In this document: one piece after another, positions 1 to 7,070 of the stretch
Numbering within the stretch: the stretch's first letter is position 1
Layout of the letters: every line of letters starts with the position of its first letter
Source: JBDTSW01 sp963799815
GTDB taxonomy: Bacteria; Actinomycetota; Thermoleophilia; Solirubrobacterales; 70-9
Reading direction: 5' to 3'
DNA: 64,000 nucleotides
Assembly (NCBI GenBank): GCA_963799815.1
Contig: CAWCYG010000006.1
Span: 310,001-374,000, forward strand
Translations under genes and position numbers: made by a program
The notes under the pieces: model-generated
Database searches by the model: none
The model's input: only the letters and a program-made list of their open reading frames with translations
Told to the model about the DNA's origin: nothing

Positions 1-335
1 GGATGACAAACCGCAAGGGCATTGAGCTGTTCGCCCGCGACTACCCCCACGACTACCCGGAGGTGGAGGCGATCCTGATGCTCCACGCCCACCGCCTGCG
101 CATCCACGAGGTGCCCGTGCGGATGAACGCCCGCGGCTTCGGGCGCAGCTCGATCGACTACCCGCGCAGTGCCTACTACATGGCGAAGGTCCTGCTGGCG
201 CTCTTCGTGGGCCTGTTCCGCAAGCGCCCCGTGCCGGACACCGAGCATCCCGACCGACCCGAGGGCGAGCCGGTGGCTGCGGGGACCGGTGTGTCAGGAG
301 CCGGGGAGGCCAGCGACGTGGGGACGACGTCGTGA
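1..335 (+). CDS. Glycosyltransferase family 2, C-terminal part (gene begins before the window)
   Basis: This is the last ~110 residues of a polyprenyl-phosphate-mannose-synthase-like GT2 enzyme. The visible stretch NRKGIELFARDYPHDYPEVEA, followed by the HEVPVRMNARGFGRSS segment, is the usual end of the catalytic domain. A hydrophobic helix (YYMAKVLLALFVGLF) comes next, then a Pro/Glu-rich tail. The ATG at base 3 lies inside the domain and is not the true start, so the reading frame runs off the left edge. The stop overlaps the GTG of the DUF2304 gene by 4 bp. That GT2-DUF2304 order is common in cell-surface polysaccharide loci. The sugar substrate cannot be inferred. Confidence 0.8.
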   Translation, partial: MTNRKGIELFARDYPHDYPEVEAILMLHAHRLRIHEVPVRMNARGFGRSSIDYPRSAYYMAKVLLALFVGLFRKRPVPDTEHPDRPEGEPVAAGTGVSGAGEASDVGTTS

Positions 336-790
336 CCGCCGCTCTACTCCCGATCGCTCAAGACAACATCGATGGCCGTGTGCAGATCGTCGCCGTGATC
401 GTGACGGCCCTCCTCTTTCTCGCTGTCCTCGACCTGGTGCGCCGCCGGCACCTCGCCGAGCGCTACGCGCTGCTTTGGATGCTGGTGGCCGGAGGCCTTC
501 TCGTCCTCTCCATCTGGACCGACCTGCTCGTCTGGGGCACGAAACAGATCGGGATCGAAGTGCCCGCCAACGGCCTCTTCATCGCCGCCTTCGGCGTCGC
601 CTTCCTGCTCCTCCTCAACTTCTCAGTCGCGACCTCCAGGCTCTCGGAGGAGACGAAGATCCTGGCGCAGGAGGTCGCGCGCCTCGACGCGGAGCTCCGC
701 GGCAGCCGCGAGAACGGCTCAGGCCCGGCGCCCGCCCCTGAGGACCCGGACCACGACTCCCCAGTAGGCGTGGAGCAGCGCCCGGAGTAG
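332..790 (+). CDS. DUF2304 family small membrane protein
   Basis: A 152-residue protein with three hydrophobic helices (about residues 16-35, 45-68 and 83-100). They are followed by a heptad-like segment (SRLSEETKILAQEVARLDAEL) and an acidic, Pro-rich tail. This matches DUF2304 proteins, which usually sit next to GT2 glycosyltransferases and are thought to support lipid-linked sugar transfer. The exact role is unknown. The GTG start overlaps the preceding stop (GTGA), so it is translationally coupled to the GT2 gene. Its last 72 bp overlap the 3' end of the convergent glycosyltransferase gene on the other strand, an unusually long tail-to-tail overlap. Confidence 0.75.
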   Translation: MTAALLPIAQDNIDGRVQIVAVIVTALLFLAVLDLVRRRHLAERYALLWMLVAGGLLVLSIWTDLLVWGTKQIGIEVPANGLFIAAFGVAFLLLLNFSVATSRLSEETKILAQEVARLDAELRGSRENGSGPAPAPEDPDHDSPVGVEQRPE

Positions 791-1765
791 GGCCGAGCGG
801 CCGACGGCGCCGAGGTAGGGCGAGTCCAGCTCCGCCCGCAACCCGGCGGCGAACTCGCCGGCGCTCACCTGGGCCGCCGCGTGGATCTCACGGCGCTCGG
901 AGCGCAGGCGTCCCAGCCACCGCAAGACGTCGAGCGTCGCGCGCACCTTCTGTCCGAACCAGCCGCCCGCGATCGAGATCGGGATGAGTGCTAGCTCGGT
1001 GGCCACCAGCGCGGGCGCGAGCAGGGCCAGGAGCGGGGACGGATATGTGCGGATCAGCGTCGCCCAGCGGTTGCGCTCGAGATATCGCCACTTGGCCGGG
1101 CCTTTGTCGAACTCGTACGCGTGGTCGACCCCAGCGTCCTCGGCGACGCCGAGACGGCCTCCGCGCAGCCGCAGCCGCAGCGAGAGGTCGACGTCCTCGT
1201 GATAGAGGAAGAACTCCGGTGGAAAGCCGCCGGCGTCGATGAAGTCGAGCCGGCGGACGGCGAGGCAGGCGCCGGAGACAAAGCCGGGCTCGCCCACCAG
1301 GAGGACCTCCCCGTCGTCCCCCTCGAGCTGCTCACCGGCCCCACCAGCCCAGGCGATCCCCGTGAAGTGCACCTCCCCGCCCCAGCTGTTGGTGACCCTC
1401 CCGCCCTGCGCGGTGACGAGTCCCTGCCATGCGACCAACCCCGAACCGTCGTCGAGGGGGGCGACGATGGCATCGCGCCAGCCGACAGCCGGCGAAGCAT
1501 CCGGATTGAGAAAGCAGAGAAGCTCACCCGAGGCCGCGTGCGCTCCGCGGTTGCAGGCCTCGCCATAGCCCAGGTTGGCGCCGGTCTCGATCACGGTGGC
1601 CTTCGGCGCGAGCTCGCGGACAAGGTCCAGCGTACCGTCGCTCGAGGCGTTGTCGACCACGATCAGCTCGTCATCGGCCGCCAACTGCGTGACCAGCTCG
1701 GGCAGCGCCGAGCCGACGGCCTCGCGGCTCTGGTGGGTGACGACGACTGCGGAGAGGGAGCTCAG
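719..1765 (-). CDS. GT2 glycosyltransferase (rhamnosyltransferase-like)
   Basis: About 348 residues. The GT-A fold is shown by the N-terminal SAVVVTHQSRE strand, the nucleotide-binding VVDNASSDGT motif, the NPDA (DxD-like) motif and a FLYHEDVDLSLRLRLRG acceptor motif. A hydrophobic C-terminal segment follows (PLLALLAPALVATELALIPI). It probably transfers a deoxyhexose during surface glycan or LPS-like synthesis. The start is odd: no ATG, GTG or TTG exists in frame near the conserved N terminus. The best placed codon is CTG at 1765, which overlaps the TGA of the upstream SnoaL-like gene (CTGA). The only upstream ATG, at 1858, would add 31 unrelated residues encoded inside that gene. Confidence 0.75.
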   Translation of the reverse strand: MSSLSAVVVTHQSREAVGSALPELVTQLAADDELIVVDNASSDGTLDLVRELAPKATVIETGANLGYGEACNRGAHAASGELLCFLNPDASPAVGWRDAIVAPLDDGSGLVAWQGLVTAQGGRVTNSWGGEVHFTGIAWAGGAGEQLEGDDGEVLLVGEPGFVSGACLAVRRLDFIDAGGFPPEFFLYHEDVDLSLRLRLRGGRLGVAEDAGVDHAYEFDKGPAKWRYLERNRWATLIRTYPSPLLALLAPALVATELALIPISIAGGWFGQKVRATLDVLRWLGRLRSERREIHAAAQVSAGEFAAGLRAELDSPYLGAVGRSALLRALLHAYWGVVVRVLRGGRRA

Positions 1766-2163
1766 GACTTGTCCGTGGCGAGCGTCTTCAGCATCTGCGC
1801 CGAGTCGCCGTAGGCCTCGGCGCTGACGACCTGCCCGCCGCGCAGCTTGTAGACCCACACGGCACGGGTCTCGAACGCCGTCCCGCCCTTGGTGCGGCCC
1901 TTCAGGTTGGCGGTGACGATCACGTGGTCATCGTCGGCGCCGAGCACCTTCTCCGGAGTCGCCTTGAACTCCTTGAAATGCGAGAGCAAGCTGCGCAGGA
2001 AGTCGCGAAACCCCTCCGGGCCGAGGAACGTCCCTCCCCAAGGGAGGGTCGCTGGTGCCGTGATCTCGCCCTCCGGGGCGACGATGTTGGTCGCACCGTC
2101 CACATCACCACGCCCGAACGCGTCCCAGGCTCCCTGAACGACGTCGACGTTGTCCTGCGCCAT
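1762..2163 (-). CDS. SnoaL-like / NTF2-fold protein
   Basis: A 133-residue single-domain protein of the SnoaL-like (NTF2 superfamily) type. It opens with an amphipathic helix (VDVVQGAWDAFGRGD), has a PWGGTFLGPEGFRDFL segment, and ends in curved beta strands (TAFETRAVWVYKLRGGQVV). Family members are either enzymes on small hydrophobic substrates or have no known activity, and nothing here fixes the substrate. A GGAGG ribosome site lies 9 nt before the ATG and a TATTCT hexamer at 2194-2199 is a fitting -10 element. It is the first gene of a two-gene minus-strand unit with the GT2 gene. Confidence 0.75.
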   Translation of the reverse strand: MAQDNVDVVQGAWDAFGRGDVDGATNIVAPEGEITAPATLPWGGTFLGPEGFRDFLRSLLSHFKEFKATPEKVLGADDDHVIVTANLKGRTKGGTAFETRAVWVYKLRGGQVVSAEAYGDSAQMLKTLATDKS

Positions 2164-2193
2164 CTCTACTCAACCTCCAACACGGGTCACGGC

Positions 2194-2199
2194 AGAATA
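2194..2199 (-). promoter_or_regulatory. -10 element of the SnoaL-like gene
   Basis: TATTCT on the minus strand, 30 nt before the ATG. This leaves room for a short leader with the GGAGG ribosome site. No convincing -35 box was seen. Confidence 0.35.
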
Positions 2200-2243
2200 T
2201 GGATGCGCGGTCGCGCGGTCAATCCCAGAACGATCGATTCTCA

Positions 2244-2264
2244 AGCCGACCGGCCGGAATCGAG
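2244..2264 (-). other. Possible tRNA 3'-end remnant
   Basis: The minus strand reads CTCGATTCCGGCCGGTCGG followed by CT. It matches the T-arm/acceptor end of the tRNA-Thr at 2701 apart from two substitutions and one inserted base. There is no tRNA body next to it. It may be a scar of recombination at the tRNA 3' end or a chance match. Confidence 0.25.
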
Positions 2265-2317
2265 CCCGCCAACCCCTCCCGATCCGCGTCTTTGCTAGTA
2301 GGTGTGGGAGTTTCGAG

Positions 2318-2698
2318 ATGCCCGAGTGGACGAAGAAGAACTTTGACGATCTCCGGGATGTCAGCCCGCCGAACGTTCAAATCCAGTGGCGCTTCGCGCG
2401 GGAGGCCCTTGGCTCGCCGGACCTAGGCGTGAGCCGCTTCACCTACGAGCCGGGCGCGCGCATGCCGTGGGGTCACCGGCATCGTGCGCAGGAGGAGGCC
2501 TACGTCGTGGTCGCGGGATCCGGTCGCGCCAAGCTCGATGACGAGGTCGTCGAGCTCTCAGCGTGGGACGTGCTGCGCGTCGCTCCTGCGGTGGTCCGCT
2601 CGTTCGAGGCCGGCCCCGATGGCCTCGACATGATCTGCATCGGTGGTCGGAAGCCCAAGGGACCCGACGGCGAGCAGGTCGACGGCTTCTGGGACTGA
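2318..2698 (+). CDS. Cupin-domain protein
   Basis: A 126-residue single cupin barrel. Motif 1 is seen as PWGHRHRAQEEAYVVVAGSG, giving metal ligands His-His-Glu, and a second strand set follows (AWDVLRVAPAVVRSFEAGPDGLDMICIGG). Such small cupins bind a divalent metal and act as isomerases, dioxygenases or sensors; the reaction here is unknown. The ATG at 2318 was chosen because the conserved part starts there and GGGAG lies 8 nt upstream; the frame extends further 5' without resembling protein. The gene sits between a tRNA-like fragment at 2244 and the intact tRNA-Thr. Confidence 0.8.
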   Translation: MPEWTKKNFDDLRDVSPPNVQIQWRFAREALGSPDLGVSRFTYEPGARMPWGHRHRAQEEAYVVVAGSGRAKLDDEVVELSAWDVLRVAPAVVRSFEAGPDGLDMICIGGRKPKGPDGEQVDGFWD

Positions 2699-2700
2699 AG

Positions 2701-2773
2701 AGCCGACGGCCGGATTCGAACCGGCGACCCCTTCATTACGAGTGAAGTGCTCTACCAGCTGAGCTACGTCGGC
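2701..2773 (-). tRNA. tRNA-Thr (anticodon CGT)
   Basis: A full cloverleaf can be drawn on the minus strand. The acceptor GCCGACG pairs with CGTCGGC, and the D arm is GCTC/GAGC with an AGCTGGTA loop. The anticodon stem CTTCA/TGAAG encloses CTCGTAA (anticodon CGT), and the T arm GCCGG/CCGGC encloses TTCGAAT. CCA is not encoded. It reads ACG threonine codons. It lies 32 bp downstream of the response-regulator gene on the same strand. Confidence 0.95.
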
Positions 2774-2805
2774 GCGCGCGTGAGTTTAGGACGACCGTGG
2801 AGGCT

Positions 2806-3513
2806 TCAAGCCGCCGGCTCGGCCAGCCGGTAGCCGATGCCCCGCACCGTGAGCACAAGCTCGGGGTCCTGCGGATCGCGCTCGATCTTTTGGCGCAGGT
2901 TGGAGATGTGGACGTCGCACGCCCGCACGTCACCGGAGAACTCCGACTGCCACAGCTCCTCCATGATCTCGAGCCGGCTGAAGACCTGGCCGGGGCGATC
3001 GGCCAAAAGGCGCAGGACCTGGAACTCCGAACGCGTGAGGTTCACCGGCTGGCCGTTGATCGCAACGAGGTGCCGCGCGAGGTCGATGCGAACGGGACCG
3101 GCGTGAATCGTCTTCTCCTGCGACGTCGAGTCCCGATCGAGCTCGCGCCGGCGGAGCTGCGCACGCACGCGGCCGATCAGCTCGCGCACCGAAAACGGCT
3201 TCGTCATGTAGTCATCGGCGCCGACCTCGAGGCCAACCACCTTGTCCACCTCCGCGTCCTTGGCGGTCAACAGGATGATCGGCACGGGACTGCGGGCCCG
3301 CACCTCGCGGCAGATGTCGAGCCCGGAGCGACCGGGCATCATGATGTCGAGGACCAGGAGGTCGTAGTCGGGCTCCTCGGTCCCCACCTTGGTGTCAGCG
3401 TCATCGCCGTCGACGGCAACCGTGACGTCGAAGCCCTCCTGCTCGAGCGCGTAGCTGACCGCGTCGCGGACCGAGGGTTCGTCGTCGGCTATCAGGATTC
3501 GGCCGCTGCTCAT
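2806..3513 (-). CDS. Two-component response regulator, OmpR/PhoB family
   Basis: A 235-residue DNA-binding regulator. The receiver domain (residues 1-120) has the acidic pair D10/D11, the phosphoacceptor D56 in LVLDIMMPG, T83 and K105. The C-terminal winged helix (about 140-232) contains LTRSEFQVLRLLADRPGQVFSR and the recognition-helix region VDVHISNLRQKIE-like VHISNLRQKIERDP. It should be phosphorylated by the kinase encoded just upstream, whose stop overlaps its ATG by 4 bp. The arrangement resembles PhoP/ResD/MprA-type pairs, but the signal and regulon cannot be told from sequence. Confidence 0.93.
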   Translation of the reverse strand: MSSGRILIADDEPSVRDAVSYALEQEGFDVTVAVDGDDADTKVGTEEPDYDLLVLDIMMPGRSGLDICREVRARSPVPIILLTAKDAEVDKVVGLEVGADDYMTKPFSVRELIGRVRAQLRRRELDRDSTSQEKTIHAGPVRIDLARHLVAINGQPVNLTRSEFQVLRLLADRPGQVFSRLEIMEELWQSEFSGDVRACDVHISNLRQKIERDPQDPELVLTVRGIGYRLAEPAA

Positions 3514-5249
3514 GCCACTGGCGTGGGGGCCGGCGTAGCCGTCTCCAACAGGATCCAGAACGTGCTGCCGACTCCCACCTCGGAGCGCACGCCCATCTCA
3601 CCACCCATTACGTCCACCATCCGCTTCGCGATCGAGAGCCCCAGGCCGAAGCCCTCCTGCTCGAGAGAGCCCGATCCACGATAGAAGCGCTCGAAGATGC
3701 GATCTATCTCCTCGGACTCGATGCCCGTTCCCGTGTCTTCCAATTCGATCAAGATCTGCTCGTCCGATTCGTCGGCGTGGCGCGCGCGAAGGGTAACGGC
3801 GCCGGGCGGTGGCGTGTTCTTGAACGCGTTCGTGAGCAGGCCGATCAGCACCTGACGCAGCAGGATCGAGTCGCCGACGGCGATCAGCCCCGGCTCCGTC
3901 TCCACGACCACCTCGAGTCCCGCGGGCGACTCGACGGCGGCGGCGGCCTCCTTGATCGCGATGGCGATATCGAGGACCCCCGACCCGCCCTCACCGACCG
4001 CCTCCATTCGGGCAAGCGTGAGCAGGGACTCGGTCAACCGGGTGACGCGCTCGGTGTCAAAAAAGAGGCGCTCGAGGAAGTGCTCGCGTGCCTCCGGATC
4101 GTCCTTGGCGCCACCCCGGAGGACCTCGATCGCGCCCGAGATTCCCGCGATCGGATTGCGAAGCTCGTGGGCGGCGTTGGAGACGAACTCGCGCTCTGCG
4201 ATCTCGCGACGAAGCTCCTCGGTTCGGTCCCGCACGACGGCGAGGACCGCTCCCTCGGTGGGGAGCTTGCGGGCTCGGAGCGCGTAAACCCGATCACCGA
4301 TGCGCAGCGCGTCATGCTCGACAGCGCCCCGCGCGTCGGCCCGCCGCAGCCACGGCAAAAGGCCGGTCACGACGGAGCCGTCCGATTCCATCATGGCCTC
4401 GCCTGCGGCGTTCGCGAAGCGCGCCTCGCCCTCTGGCCCGACGACGATGACGGCGTCGGCGAGAGCATCGAAGATGGCCGAGAGGCGGTCTCGCTCTGAG
4501 GAGAGCGCGCCGAAGGTGTTGCGCAGGGCGCCCCGCATGGCCTCGAGGGCGGACCCCAAGGCGGTGATCTCATCACGGCCACCGGTGCCCTCGAGCGGCT
4601 CGTCGAGACGCCCCTCGGTGATCAGTGCGGCGCTGTCTGCAAGGCGCTTCACGCGGGAGGTGATGGCGCTCGCGATCATGAACCCGATCAGAGCGGCGAT
4701 GCAGACGGCGATCAGGGCGGCGGTGAGCCGGTCGCCTCGAATCTCATCGACGGCCGACTGCAGCTCCTCCGGCCGCTCGGCGCGCGCGACGATCGCCCCG
4801 GCGGGCTGGCCCTCGCGGAAGACTGGCGCGATCACGAGCGTGACGCCTCCTGCCAGCTGCTCCTCCGTCCGCGAGCCTCGCTGAGCCTCCCTCACCGCCC
4901 GGCGATACCCGGGCACGTCGCTGACGGGAATTCCGCGGGCCACGTCCGGCGTGATCAGGTCCCCTTTTGCGTCGAACACCCAGGCGGCGTAGCCGGGATC
5001 CGTGATGTCGTTCAGCAGCATGGGCGCCGCGTTGGGTGCACGGTCGCCGACGCGATCGCCCAGGCTGATCGTGCGACCGAGGGTGAGCTCGGCGGCCCGG
5101 TCAGTGGCGATCTCCTCCGTGGAGCCGCTCACGAGCAACACGGTGAGGCCGGCCGTGATCAGAGCGACGGCCACAAAGGCGATCGCCAGGTAGAGCCGAA
5201 CGCCGAAGGGGCGCCGCGGGCGTGGCTGCGGCTCGCCGATCGTCGCCAT
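3510..5249 (-). CDS. Membrane sensor histidine kinase (HAMP-PAS-HisKA-HATPase)
   Basis: A 579-residue sensor. A transmembrane helix (about 17-41) is followed by an extracytoplasmic domain of ~140 residues, a second transmembrane helix (about 183-203) and a HAMP linker. A PAS-like segment (IFDALADAVIVVGPEGEARF) leads to the phosphoacceptor helix FVSNAAHELRNPIAG and then the ATPase domain, with N-box NAFKNTPP, G1 DTGTGIE, F-box RIFERFYRG and G2 GFGLGLSIA. It autophosphorylates on the HisKA histidine and passes phosphate to the adjoining OmpR-type regulator. It is the fourth gene of a minus-strand series topA-tmk-holB-kinase-regulator, so it may be partly cotranscribed with replication genes. 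Confidence 0.93.
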   Translation of the reverse strand: MATIGEPQPRPRRPFGVRLYLAIAFVAVALITAGLTVLLVSGSTEEIATDRAAELTLGRTISLGDRVGDRAPNAAPMLLNDITDPGYAAWVFDAKGDLITPDVARGIPVSDVPGYRRAVREAQRGSRTEEQLAGGVTLVIAPVFREGQPAGAIVARAERPEELQSAVDEIRGDRLTAALIAVCIAALIGFMIASAITSRVKRLADSAALITEGRLDEPLEGTGGRDEITALGSALEAMRGALRNTFGALSSERDRLSAIFDALADAVIVVGPEGEARFANAAGEAMMESDGSVVTGLLPWLRRADARGAVEHDALRIGDRVYALRARKLPTEGAVLAVVRDRTEELRREIAEREFVSNAAHELRNPIAGISGAIEVLRGGAKDDPEAREHFLERLFFDTERVTRLTESLLTLARMEAVGEGGSGVLDIAIAIKEAAAAVESPAGLEVVVETEPGLIAVGDSILLRQVLIGLLTNAFKNTPPPGAVTLRARHADESDEQILIELEDTGTGIESEEIDRIFERFYRGSGSLEQEGFGLGLSIAKRMVDVMGGEMGVRSEVGVGSTFWILLETATPAPTPVA

Positions 5250-5267
5250 CTCGAGAGGTATGTTGGC

Positions 5268-5286
5268 AGCGCCCTAAGCGGGCGCT
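5268..5286 (-). terminator. Hairpin across the holB stop codon
   Basis: AGCGCCC and GGGCGCT form a perfect 7-bp stem with a 5-nt loop that includes the holB TAG. No T tract follows, so it may be a weak or Rho-dependent terminator, or an mRNA processing site between holB and the kinase gene. Confidence 0.35.
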
Positions 5287-6446
5287 AACAGCGACTCCAG
5301 GCGGTAGAGCAATGCCTCCAGCGCCAGCTCCTCGCTGACGTTCACCTGCAGCCGCCGCCGGGTGTCCATCACCAGTTCCGCCGCGCGTCGCGCACGGCCC
5401 GGCTCGAGGCCCTCGGCGTCCTCGCCCAGCTCGGCCCTGCGATCGGCGGTCAGGACCAGCTCCGGCGCGCCATCGGCCACGGCAGCCAAGTCGCGCAGCC
5501 ACGCGGTCAGCAGGTGGAGGCCGAGGTCGAGTGCCGCGGTTCGCGCTCGCCTCGCGGCACGCCGGGCCCCCTCCTCGCCCTCGCGGGCTCGGCGCCGGGC
5601 GAGCGGCCCCTCGGTCTCCCCGGCCTCCTCTGCGGCGCTCGCGGCCGCGGCCCGCGCATCCTCGCCGGCGAGGCGACCGGTTTCCTCCGCGGCGTCGAGG
5701 AGCCGCTCCCACGGGCGGCCTGCGAGCTCACCCGCGCGCGCGGCCCGGGCGCAGGCCTCCGCACCAGCGCGCAACTCGCGGCCGGCAGTCGAGAGCAGCA
5801 GCTCGGCGCGGGCCAAGTCGCCGCTTGCGAGCCGCGCCGCCGCTGCGCGCTCGGATGGGTCCGCGGCGGGGGCGCGCTCGGCGAGCATCGCCTCGGCCGT
5901 CGCCGGCGCCAGTGCCGCGAACCGGATCACCCGGCAGCGCGAGCGGACCGTCTCGAGCAGGGCCTCCGGCTCGGCCGAGACGAGGACGATGTGGGCGAAA
6001 AGCGCGGGCTCCTCGAGGGTCTTCAGCAGCGCGTTTTGGCTCTCCTCGGCCATCGCGTCCGCGGCGTCGATCACGAAAACGCGCCGCTCGCCCTCGAAGG
6101 GCCGGTACGCGGAGGCGCCGATGACACGCTCGCGGACCACCTCCACGAGGTGCTGGGTGCCGGGCGGGGTGAGCCAGACGAGGTCGGGGTGCGGAGAAGG
6201 GTCGGCCAGCACCCGGCGGCGCGCGTCGGCGGCGTCGGGGGCTCCCTCAGCGATCAGCTCGGCGGCGAAGGCGCGCGCGGCATCGCGCTTGCCCGACCCC
6301 GAGGGGCCAACGAAGAGGTAGGCATGGGTGGGCGTCCTGAGCGCCGCCGCCAGCGCCATCGCTGCGGCCGGCTGGTGAGCGGTCGCCCTCGCGAGCGACT
6401 CGGGGACGCGCTCAGCCGCCTCCATTCCGGCAGCGCCGGCGCTCAC
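5274..6446 (-). CDS. holB: DNA polymerase III subunit delta'
   Basis: A 390-residue clamp-loader subunit. It has an AAA+ domain with a P-loop-like GPSGSGKRDAA, in which Lys is followed by Arg instead of Thr/Ser. This fits delta', which does not hydrolyse ATP. A sensor-type strand RRVFVIDAADAM, NALLKTLEEP and the SRC motif (SRCRVIRF) follow. The C-terminal part is Ala/Arg-rich and ends with a helical collar region (ELVMDTRRRLQVNVSEELALEALLYRLE). The GTG start overlaps the tmk stop by 4 bp, the usual tmk-holB pairing. It helps load the sliding clamp at the replication fork. Confidence 0.9.
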   Translation of the reverse strand: MSAGAAGMEAAERVPESLARATAHQPAAAMALAAALRTPTHAYLFVGPSGSGKRDAARAFAAELIAEGAPDAADARRRVLADPSPHPDLVWLTPPGTQHLVEVVRERVIGASAYRPFEGERRVFVIDAADAMAEESQNALLKTLEEPALFAHIVLVSAEPEALLETVRSRCRVIRFAALAPATAEAMLAERAPAADPSERAAAARLASGDLARAELLLSTAGRELRAGAEACARAARAGELAGRPWERLLDAAEETGRLAGEDARAAAASAAEEAGETEGPLARRRAREGEEGARRAARRARTAALDLGLHLLTAWLRDLAAVADGAPELVLTADRRAELGEDAEGLEPGRARRAAELVMDTRRRLQVNVSEELALEALLYRLESLLAPA

Positions 6447-7060
6447 GCCCGGCGCTCCTCGACCGCGCTCATCACGCGCGAGTGGACGTCGGCTTGCTCG
6501 CCCTCGGCGTCGATCACAACGATCCGGTCGCGGTGGCGGGCGGCGAGCTCGTCGTATGCGGCGGCGACCTGTGCCTGGAAGCCGAGGCCCTCCGACTCGA
6601 ACCGGTCAGCGCCGTCCTCGGCCCCGGCGGCGAGCCGCAGCTGCCCGCGCAGCGCCGCGGCCTCCACGTCGATTCGCAGCAGGATTGTGAGATCGGGCAG
6701 GCGGCCGTCGATCGCGACGGTGTTGAGTCCCTCCACCAGCTCGACGCCGAGCCCGCGGCCCGCACCCTGATAGGCGGCCGTTGAGTCGATGAACCGATCG
6801 CACACAACATCGCGGCCCTCAGCGAGGGCGGGCGCCACGACGTCGGCGCAGAGCTCCGCGCGAGTGGCACAGAAGAGCAGGAGCTCGGCTCGAGCGTCGA
6901 GCTCGAGATCGGCGTCTTTCAGCATCGAGCGAACCCGCTCGCCCATCTCCGTGCCCCCGGGCTCGCGCAGGCGAACCGTATCCGGCCCCAGCGCCTCGGC
7001 GAGCAGCGCGGCCTGCGTTGTCTTCCCAGACCTATCGATCCCCTCGAGCGTGATGAACAC
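6443..7060 (-). CDS. tmk: Thymidylate kinase
   Basis: A 205-residue enzyme converting dTMP to dTDP. The P-loop is EGIDRSGKTT at residues 6-15. The DR[YF]-type motif is CDRFIDSTAAYQGAGRG, the TMP-binding region is LREPGGTEMGERVR, and the late segment RFESEGLGFQ is in place. The GTG at 7060 was chosen because the protein begins there with the canonical VFITLEG strand, 11 bp after the topA stop. An upstream extension of 77 residues in the same frame is low-complexity Arg/Pro/Ala and lies inside topA. Coupled to holB. In the same window are class II ribonucleotide reductase and a ThyX-like protein, also in dNTP supply. Confidence 0.93.
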   Translation of the reverse strand: MFITLEGIDRSGKTTQAALLAEALGPDTVRLREPGGTEMGERVRSMLKDADLELDARAELLLFCATRAELCADVVAPALAEGRDVVCDRFIDSTAAYQGAGRGLGVELVEGLNTVAIDGRLPDLTILLRIDVEAAALRGQLRLAAGAEDGADRFESEGLGFQAQVAAAYDELAARHRDRIVVIDAEGEQADVHSRVMSAVEERRA

Positions 7061-7070
7061 GCCAGGGAAG

